This document shows positions 58,509 to 64,000 of a stretch of DNA of 64,000 bases, one piece after another. Every line of letters begins with the position of its first letter. Within the stretch, counting starts at the first letter, position 1. The translations under genes were made by a program, and so were the position numbers. The stretch is from Lysobacterales bacterium (GTDB lineage: Bacteria > Pseudomonadota > Gammaproteobacteria > Xanthomonadales > Xanthomonadaceae), in the NCBI GenBank assembly GCA_019510125.1, contig JAEKKX010000003.1, positions 389,710-453,709 on the forward strand, read 5' to 3'. Under the pieces are notes generated by a model. That model saw only the letters and a list, made by a program, of their open reading frames with translations. It had not been told where the DNA came from and ran no database searches.

Positions 58509-59213
58509 TCAGCCGCGGGCGCGCAGGTTGTCGAGGATGACCAGCTTCTGCCAGATCTTCGACGACAGGCCCGCGGTGAGCGTCTGGATGTCGTTGACCG
58601 CGGCCAGCACTTCGCGATCGTCGAGGTCCTGCGCGTAGAGCGCGGCGACCTTGCTCAGGATCGACAGCAGTTCGCTGCAGTAGTCGAGGTAGCGCGACAG
58701 CCCGAAGCGGTCCAGTTCGCGTCGCGGCGACGAGGCGGTGGCGGTCTCCGGCGACAGCAACTGGTCCGGATCCTTGGTCAACTGGTGCATGTCGATGACG
58801 TGTGCGAGGCTGCGCAACTGGTGCAGCGCGCGCAACGCGTCGCGACGCTGCTTGCGCGTTTCCAGCGACAGCAGGAACACCACCGCGATGCCGATGAAGA
58901 CCACGTCGTTGACGGCGGACTCGATGATCTGCAGCAGCGGGAACAGCTCGAGTTCGCCCCTTGTCGCCGGCAGCGACGCCACCAGCGCCACGATCAGCGC
59001 GGCGCCGAGCGCGATCGTCGCCCACACCCACAGCCGGTTCGACGCGCGCGGGCGGCGGATGTCGGCGATGCGGTCGCCGGTTTCGCGGGTCACGGCCAGC
59101 ACTTCCCGTGCCACTTTCGACAGCCCGGAATCCGGGAAGCGTTCGCCGATGCGCGCGGACAGCCGCTCGGCGGTCGAGACGATGGCGGCGGAGTCCAGCG
59201 CCCGATAGCTCAT
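58509..59213 (-). CDS. Small membrane protein with two transmembrane helices
   Basis: 234 residues from the ATG at 59213, which overlaps the RnfB-like stop as ATGA. Two hydrophobic segments ([20 protein letters not shown] and [19 protein letters not shown]) are followed by a cytosolic helical part ([20 protein letters not shown]). I do not recognise the family. It is the last gene of a run that starts with metG. Confidence 0.8.
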   Translation of the reverse strand: MSYRALDSAAIVSTAERLSARIGERFPDSGLSKVAREVLAVTRETGDRIADIRRPRASNRLWVWATIALGAALIVALVASLPATRGELELFPLLQIIESAVNDVVFIGIAVVFLLSLETRKQRRDALRALHQLRSLAHVIDMHQLTKDPDQLLSPETATASSPRRELDRFGLSRYLDYCSELLSILSKVAALYAQDLDDREVLAAVNDIQTLTAGLSSKIWQKLVILDNLRARG

Positions 59214-59635
59214 GCCGCGCTTTCCATCGCGGGGACCAGCACGATGCAGTCGACCGGACAGGCGGGCACGCACAGCGCGCAGCCGGTGCACAGCGGCTCG
59301 ATCACCACGTGCATGTGCTTGGCCGCGCCGATGATCGCGTCCACCGGGCAGGCCTGGATGCATTTGGTGCAGCCGATGCAGTCGGCCTCCACGACGACCG
59401 CGACCGGCGGCGTCGGCGCATGCGTGCCGCGCGCCCGATCGTATGGACGCGCGGGGACTCCCAGCACGCGTGCGAGCGCGCGCGCGCCGGCGTCGCCGCC
59501 CGGCGGGCAGCGATCGACGTCGGCGTCGCCGCGCGCCATGGCCTCGGCATACGGCCGGCACCCGGCGTAGCCGCACTGCCCGCACTGGGTCTGCGGCAGC
59601 AGCCGGTCGAGGCGTTCGACGCGATCGACGGTCAC
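59210..59635 (-). CDS. rnfB: RnfB-like ferredoxin (orphan)
   Basis: 141 residues from a GTG at 59635 that overlaps the previous stop as GTGA. The N-terminal Fe-S part has [20 protein letters not shown] and a further Cys (DRCPPGG); then two ferredoxin clusters, [16 protein letters not shown] and [16 protein letters not shown]. This is the RnfB/RsxB order, but without the N-terminal membrane helix, and no other rnf gene is nearby. It probably carries electrons to an unknown partner. Confidence 0.88.
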   Translation of the reverse strand: MTVDRVERLDRLLPQTQCGQCGYAGCRPYAEAMARGDADVDRCPPGGDAGARALARVLGVPARPYDRARGTHAPTPPVAVVVEADCIGCTKCIQACPVDAIIGAAKHMHVVIEPLCTGCALCVPACPVDCIVLVPAMESAA

Positions 59636-59994
59636 GGCGTGGCCGGGGCGTCCTTCGCGTCGCACCAGGCGTCGTAGCCGGCGGGCGTGTTGTCGAAACC
59701 CTTGTCCTTGGCCAGTTCCCACGGGCGCACGCACTGCTGCACGCGCGCGCACCAGGCATAGCCGGCGGCCGGCAGGCAGCCGTGCGCATCGCGATCGCCG
59801 CCGATCGGGCGCGGCGCATCGGCGGACGCCGTGGAGGCGGAGGGCGCGTGCGACGTGCTCGCGCAGGCGGCGAGCAGTCCGGCGCAGGCAACGGTGGACA
59901 GCATGCGGATCGACTTCATGCAGATTGACGTCGTGCGGATCGACGTCATGCAGATCGACGTCATGCGAATCAAATTCACGTGGATCGACTTCAT
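59632..59994 (-). CDS. Small lipoprotein with a repeat-extended signal sequence
   Basis: 120 residues. The ATG at 59994 has a strong GAGGAGG site 7 bases upstream and was chosen for that. The first 30 residues are six 5-residue units ([30 protein letters not shown]). The real hydrophobic core and lipobox come only after them ([14 protein letters not shown]). The mature protein has Cys pairs ([19 protein letters not shown]) and no known fold. It lies between metG (16-base gap) and the RnfB-like gene (GTGA overlap). Confidence 0.8.
   Translation of the reverse strand: MKSIHVNLIRMTSICMTSIRTTSICMKSIRMLSTVACAGLLAACASTSHAPSASTASADAPRPIGGDRDAHGCLPAAGYAWCARVQQCVRPWELAKDKGFDNTPAGYDAWCDAKDAPATP
59905..59994 (-). 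repeat. 15-bp tandem repeat in a signal peptide, four units opening with ATG
   Basis: Six 15-base units (ATGAAGTCGATCCAC, GTGAATTTGATTCGC, ATGACGTCGATCTGC, ATGACGTCGATCCGC, ACGACGTCAATCTGC, ATGAAGTCGATCCGC) encode the N-terminus of the lipoprotein. Four begin with ATG and one with GTG. Confidence 0.9.
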
Positions 59995-60010
59995 CGAAGC
60001 ACCTCCTCGG

Positions 60011-62116
60011 TCAACGGACGGGCATGCCGGGCTGCGCGCCGGCGTCAGCATCCAGCAGCGCGAGCGCGCTACCGTCGAAGCCGGCGGACAGGATCATGCC
60101 TTCGCTGACGCCGAAGCGCATCTTGCGCGGCGCGAGGTTGGCGATGAACACGACATTGCGGCCGACCAGCTTTTCCGGCTCGCCGTAGCTGGCGCGGATG
60201 CCGGAGAAGATCTGGCGCTTGCCCAGTTCGCCGGCATCCAGCTCGAAGCGCAGCAGTTTGTCGGAACCGTCGACGAACTCGCAGGCGAGCACCTTGCCGA
60301 TGCGCAGGTCGAGCTTCGCGAAACCGTCGATGCTGATGTAGGTCGGGGCGTCGGCCTTCGCCGGTTCCGCAGTCTTCTCCGCGGCTTTCGGTGCGTCGGG
60401 CTTCTTCGCAGGCGTGGCGGGAGCGGCGGGCTGCAGCGATTCCTTCGAGGCGTCGGTCATGGCGTCGATCTGTTTCGGGTCGATCCGGGTGAAGAGCGGG
60501 GTGTAGGGCTGGATGGCGTGGTCGAGCAGCGGCGCATCGAGATCCGACCAGCGGGCGACCGGCGCGGCGAGGAACGTCTCCGCCTGCGTCGCGATGTCCG
60601 GCAGCACCGGCTTGAGATACGCTGCGAGCAGGCGGAACAGGTTCAGCGCGGTCGTGCAGACGGCGTGCAGGCGTTCGCCGCTGCCGGCGACCTCGGTCTG
60701 CTTGGCGATCGCCCACGGCGCGCTGTCGGCGACGTAGGCGTTGGCCTCGTCGCAGGCTTCCATGATGATCCGCAGCGCGGCGGCGGCATTGTTCGCGGCA
60801 TAGGCCTCGACGATGGCTTCGCGGCGCGCCAGCGTGGCGGCGTGGAGCGCCGCGCCGCGGTCGGCTTCGAGCGCCCTGCCGAGGCGTCCGTCGAACTGCT
60901 TCGCGATGAAGCCCGCGCAGCGGCTTGCGATGTTGACGAACTTGCCGACGAGGTCGCTGTTGATGCGCGCGACGAAATCGGCGAGGTTGAGGTCGAGGTC
61001 GTCGACGCCGCCGCTGGTCTTGGTCGCGTAGTAATACCGCAGCGCCTCCGGCGGCAGACCGGCATCGAGGTAGGTCTTCGCCATCACGAACGTGCCGCGC
61101 GACTTCGACATCTTGGCGCCGTCGACGGTCAGGTAGCCGTTGACGTGCAGCTTCGTTGGCGTCCGGAAGCCGCTGCCGTGCAGCACCGCCGGCCAGAACA
61201 GGCCGTGGAAGTTGACGATGTCCTTGCCGATGAAGTGGTGCATCTCGGCGCGGCTGCCGGCGCGGGTGAAGACGTCGAAGTCGTAGCCCTTGGCGTCGCA
61301 CAGCGCCTGGAAGCTGCTGAGGTAGCCGATCGGCGCGTCCAGCCAGACGTAGAAGTACTTGCCGGGCTGGCCGGGGATCTCGAAGCCGAAGTAGGGCGCG
61401 TCGCGCGAGATGTCCCACGGGCGCAGGCCGCCTTCGGCGTCCAGCCATTCCTGCAGCTTGGCCTTCACGCCGGAAACGGCGACGTCGCCGGACAGCCACT
61501 CGCGCAGGAAGTCCTGGAACCGGCCCAGCTCGAAGAAGAAATGCTCCGAGGCGCGCAGCTCCGGCGTGGCCCCGCTGATGACCGAGCGCGGGTCCTTCAG
61601 GTCGGTCGGCGCGTAGGTGGCGCCGCAGACCTCGCAGTTGTCGCCGTACTGGTCGGCGCTGTTGCAGTTCGGGCAGATGCCCTTCACGTAGCGGTCGGGC
61701 AGGAACATGCCCTTGGCCGGGTCGTAGAACTGCTGCACCGACTTGCGGCCGATGTGGCCGTTGGCCTCCAGCCGCAGGTAGATCGCCTCGGTCAGCGCGC
61801 GGTTGCCGGCCGAGTTCGTGGAGTCGTAGTGGTCGAAGGCCACGCCGAACGCCGCGAAGTCGCGCTCGTGCGCGGCCTGCACGTCGGCGATGAAGGCTTC
61901 CGGCGTGACCCCGGCCTTTTCGGCCGCCAGCATGATCGGGGTGCCGTGGGTGTCGTCGGCGCAGACGAAGTGCACCGTGTCCCCGGACATTCGCCGCGCC
62001 CGCACCCAGATGTCGGCCTGGATGTAGCCCACCAGATGGCCCAGATGGATCTGGCCGTTGGCGTAGGGCAGGGCATTGGTGACGAGCACCTGCGGACGGT
62101 CGGACGCGGGAGACAT
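60011..62116 (-). CDS. metG: Methionyl-tRNA synthetase
   Basis: 701 residues. HIGH-type motif: NALPYANGQIHLGHLVGY; zinc knuckle: CPNCNSADQYGDNCEVCG; KMSKS motif: VDGAKMSKSRGTFVMA; C-terminal EMAP-like tRNA-binding domain with KLDLRIGKVLACEFVDGSDK and MRFGVSEGMILSAG. It is the dimeric long form. The next gene starts 16 bases after the stop, so metG is the head of a four-gene run. Confidence 0.98.
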   Translation of the reverse strand: MSPASDRPQVLVTNALPYANGQIHLGHLVGYIQADIWVRARRMSGDTVHFVCADDTHGTPIMLAAEKAGVTPEAFIADVQAAHERDFAAFGVAFDHYDSTNSAGNRALTEAIYLRLEANGHIGRKSVQQFYDPAKGMFLPDRYVKGICPNCNSADQYGDNCEVCGATYAPTDLKDPRSVISGATPELRASEHFFFELGRFQDFLREWLSGDVAVSGVKAKLQEWLDAEGGLRPWDISRDAPYFGFEIPGQPGKYFYVWLDAPIGYLSSFQALCDAKGYDFDVFTRAGSRAEMHHFIGKDIVNFHGLFWPAVLHGSGFRTPTKLHVNGYLTVDGAKMSKSRGTFVMAKTYLDAGLPPEALRYYYATKTSGGVDDLDLNLADFVARINSDLVGKFVNIASRCAGFIAKQFDGRLGRALEADRGAALHAATLARREAIVEAYAANNAAAALRIIMEACDEANAYVADSAPWAIAKQTEVAGSGERLHAVCTTALNLFRLLAAYLKPVLPDIATQAETFLAAPVARWSDLDAPLLDHAIQPYTPLFTRIDPKQIDAMTDASKESLQPAAPATPAKKPDAPKAAEKTAEPAKADAPTYISIDGFAKLDLRIGKVLACEFVDGSDKLLRFELDAGELGKRQIFSGIRASYGEPEKLVGRNVVFIANLAPRKMRFGVSEGMILSAGFDGSALALLDADAGAQPGMPVR

Positions 62117-62191
62117 GGGGGGAACGCACTCCGGAGGGAACGGTCGGCGATTATCGCACGCCCCTTGCGGCCCCCCGGCGGCTGGCGCGGG

Positions 62192-62635
62192 TCACTCGCG
62201 CTGCCAGACCTGGGTGCGGCCGAGCAGCGCGAAGCCGATGAAGCCGCGGACCTCCAGCGTCCGGCCGCCGGCGGCGGGCGTCATCTTCACCGCGTATTCC
62301 TTGCCGTTCTCCGGATCGAGGATGCGGCCGCCACCCCAGCTCCCGTCCTCGGGCTTCAGCCCCCAGGCGATGACCATGCCGACCATGGGCTGGCCGTGGC
62401 GCTGGCCCTTGCAGGCCTTGCAGACCGGGTTCGGGCCGTCCTTGAGGTCGAGCAGCTTCACGATCCGGGCCGACAGCGTGCCGTTGCCGGCGTCGGCGAT
62501 CTCGATCACCGCCTTGGGCTTGCCGGTGGCGTCGTCGATGCTGCGCCAGCGGCCGAGCGGGCTGTCCTGGCCGAACGCCAGCGCCGGCAGCAGCGACAGC
62601 GCGATCAGGGCGAGGCGGAGACGGGCGTGCGGCAT
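62192..62635 (-). CDS. DUF2147 family exported protein (first of two)
   Basis: 147 residues. A signal peptide (LIALSLLPALAFG) is followed by the lipocalin-like DUF2147 pattern: GRWRSIDDATGKPKAVIEIA, VCKACKG, MVGMVIAWGLKPEDGSWGGG and a terminal strand. The function is not known; members are small outer-membrane or periplasmic proteins. A paralogue lies upstream on the same strand. Confidence 0.88.
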   Translation of the reverse strand: MPHARLRLALIALSLLPALAFGQDSPLGRWRSIDDATGKPKAVIEIADAGNGTLSARIVKLLDLKDGPNPVCKACKGQRHGQPMVGMVIAWGLKPEDGSWGGGRILDPENGKEYAVKMTPAAGGRTLEVRGFIGFALLGRTQVWQRE

Positions 62636-62691
62636 GGGCGTGCTTCCGGGGTGGATGTTCGGGCGCTGGAGAAGAAGGCGCTGGAGAAGAA

Positions 62692-62722
62692 ACGGCCCGG
62701 ACGCTCGCGCGTGCCGGGCCGT
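62692..62722 (-). terminator. Intrinsic terminator between the DUF2147 genes
   Basis: A 9-bp stem (ACGGCCCGG / CCGGGCCGT), extended inside by ACGC/GCGT, is followed on the minus strand by TTTCTTCTC. It would stop transcription from the upstream DUF2147 gene at 62748. Confidence 0.75.
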
Positions 62723-62747
62723 GGATCGGATCGATGCGCGGCCTGGA

Positions 62748-63185
62748 TCAGGGCACGCGGACCCAGGTCGCCGTCTTGCAGAACACCATCACGCAGCCGG
62801 TGACTTCCATCTTGCTGCCGTCGGCGCTGAGCTTGACCGACTTGACCTTGAACTTGCGGTCCTCGGACGGCTTGTAGCCGTTGCCGCCGCCCCAGCCGCC
62901 ATCCATCGGCTTGAGGTTCCACAGGGTCACGATGCCGACGAACGGCTTGCCCTTGTACTGGCCGCTGCAGTCGGTGCAGGTCGGCGGCAGGCCGAGGTTC
63001 TCGACGATCTTCGCGGACAGCATGCCGTTCTTGGCCATGAAAACCTCGGAAATCGTCATCGGCTTGCCGGTCTCGTCGTCGAGGGTCTTCCAGCGGCCGA
63101 TCGGCGAGGCCTGCTCGGCCGACGCCGTGAAGGACGTGGCCAGCAGCGTCAGGGCGAGCGGCATGAGGACGGATTTGATGCGCAT
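62748..63185 (-). CDS. DUF2147 family exported protein (second of two)
   Basis: 145 residues from the ATG at 63185; a GGGAGGGG site lies just upstream, and the longer frame starting at 63242 is less likely. Signal peptide: LMPLALTLLATSFTASAEQ. DUF2147 core: GRWKTLDDETGKPMTISEVF, PTCTDCSGQYKGKPFVGIV, NLKPMDGGWGGGNGY. It is related to the gene that follows, but with its own terminator. Function unknown. Confidence 0.9.
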   Translation of the reverse strand: MRIKSVLMPLALTLLATSFTASAEQASPIGRWKTLDDETGKPMTISEVFMAKNGMLSAKIVENLGLPPTCTDCSGQYKGKPFVGIVTLWNLKPMDGGWGGGNGYKPSEDRKFKVKSVKLSADGSKMEVTGCVMVFCKTATWVRVP

Positions 63186-63784
63186 GGTACCCCTCCCAGG
63201 GCGGTGATCTTGTTGTCTAGTCGAATTGCCGGAGTTTGCCATCGGTTCGACCGGCCGGGCGAACCCGGCCGGGGCGGTTCTTTATACCGCATCCGGCGGG
63301 GTATGGAGAGGCGGCGAGGCGTCCTTGGACGCCTGGCCCGGATTGGTCTTCAGGCGGCCTTGATGAGCGTTGGCAGCGGTGCCTCGCCTTGTTGCGGGAG
63401 CGATCGTTCCGCGCCATGCACGGGGGCATTCAGGCAGCCGCTTGCATCCGTCGGCCTCGAAGCAGTTGCGGATGGCGCAGGAGCGAGACCTGCAGGCCAG
63501 CAGGCTGCGTGTTGTCGACCTGGTGGATCGCTTCGCCGAACCGTGTCTGCAAAACGTTTTCGCGCGGGGTGTCCAGGCGCGATCTCATGCCAAGCGCGGA
63601 TGATCGGATCCCCACCGAGACGCGTCTGCATCAAGCACAGAACGTCACGCACATGATGTCGCCATCGCTGCGATCGAGCCGATGCGGAACTTCCTGTTCC
63701 GGCAGGTGTGTTATGGTCGGGCCTCACCCATCGTTCTCGCCGGGATCGTGCATCGGTTCCGGTGCGGAACCACGAGCGGGGAAG
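63186..63784. other. Gap of about 600 bases without a supported gene
   Basis: This region is less GC-rich than its surround. Short frames exist on both strands (for example 63370-63603 plus, 63430-63615 minus) but none shows a recognisable motif. It must hold the promoter for the last gene. Confidence 0.5.
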
Positions 63785-64000
63785 ATGTTGAGACGAGTCG
63801 TTGCATTGCGAGCCCTGGCGATCGGCTGCCTCGGTCTGGTGTGCCATGAAGCGCAGGCGGTGCAGCCCTACCAGGAGTACCGCAAGCACATCGAGTCGGC
63901 GCAGACGCTGACGGCGCTGACCGACGGGTTGATGGGCGACAGCGTCAGCCTGTTCAACGGTGCGACCGAGTTCGCGATCACCGACATTTCGCTTCCGGGC
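63785..64000 (+). CDS. N-terminus of an exported protein, possibly RHS-like (3' end outside window)
   Basis: 72 residues are visible from the ATG at 63785 and the frame is open to the window edge. A signal peptide (ALRALAIGCLGLVCHEAQA) is followed by YQEYRKHIESAQTLTALTDG and DSVSLFNGATEFAITDISLPG. The last words resemble, from memory, the entry of bacterial RHS/YD-repeat proteins. The remainder is needed to decide. The GAAG before the start is a weak ribosome site. Confidence 0.6.
   Translation, partial: MLRRVVALRALAIGCLGLVCHEAQAVQPYQEYRKHIESAQTLTALTDGLMGDSVSLFNGATEFAITDISLPG

Noticed and set aside
63350..63889. A 179-codon minus-strand frame at the right end
   Set aside because: It runs antisense across the start and signal peptide of the exported protein and has no recognisable motif.

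Overview
The window is about 64 kb of very GC-rich chromosomal DNA with tight coding. It looks like a gammaproteobacterium of the family Lysobacteraceae (Xanthomonadaceae: Lysobacter, Luteimonas, Stenotrophomonas or Xanthomonas relatives). Reasons are the perfect TTAG-N6-TACTA type LexA operator in front of lexA-recA, GTAG-type palindromic REP elements, the gene order dapA/gcvR/bcp, pcnB-folK-panB-panC-pgi and nnrD-tsaE-amidase-mutL, and orphan RnfB next to metG. Almost everything is housekeeping chromosome. No phage, plasmid, CRISPR array or intact insertion sequence was seen. LAYOUT. 1-3.6 kb: a copper/cytochrome type cluster (end of a secreted protein with a FixH-like tail, two SCO copper chaperones, a cytochrome c fused to a long periplasmic domain). 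3.6-5.4 kb: an Lrp-type regulator divergent from a methionine gamma-lyase type enzyme. 5.5-11.6 kb, minus strand: mutS followed by a remarkable membrane-anchored ClpB-like AAA+ protein whose last ~270 residues resemble release factor 2 without the GGQ domain. 11.7-17.1 kb: LysR regulator, pirin, FMN reductase, TonB-dependent receptor. 17.2-20.7 kb: pncC (CinA C-terminal type), a membrane protein, lexA, recA. 21-24.8 kb: an NTF2/SnoaL-like secreted protein, purU, a lipoprotein glycerophosphodiesterase, an alpha/beta hydrolase. 24.7-29 kb: three nucleotide-sugar genes (UDP-glucuronate 4-epimerase, UDP-sugar 6-dehydrogenase, galE) around a block of 153-bp repeats. 29-32.6 kb: a four-gene minus-strand operon (HTH regulator, SulP transporter, thiD, hydrolase) in which every junction is a 4-base GTGA overlap. 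32.7-35.3 kb: acetyltransferase, XRE regulator, a secreted protein of unknown role. 35.3-40.3 kb: PIN-PhoH, bcp, gcvR, dapA, a BamC-like lipoprotein, ferredoxin. 40.4-46.9 kb: tRNA-Glu with a partial duplication of its 3' end, then pcnB, folK, panB, a low-GC DUF4145 gene that interrupts panB-panC, panC and pgi. 47-58.5 kb: queG, then a long plus-strand run nnrD-tsaE-amidase-mutL, two DUF1684 lipoproteins, a TraB/GumN protein and a TPR sulfotransferase. 58.5-62.1 kb: a minus-strand operon metG, small lipoprotein, RnfB-like ferredoxin, membrane protein. 62.2-63.2 kb: two DUF2147 proteins. 63.8 kb to the end: start of a secreted protein, perhaps RHS-like. HOW THE GENES FIT. DNA repair is strongly represented (mutS, mutL, lexA, recA). 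Envelope work is covered by the amidase, the BamC-like protein, several lipoproteins and the sugar nucleotides. Two accessory observations stand out: the AAA+/release-factor fusion, which suggests an undescribed ribosome-directed AAA+ machine, and the low-GC DUF4145 islet, a family often met near defence genes. All functions are read from sequence motifs by eye; no database search was possible.
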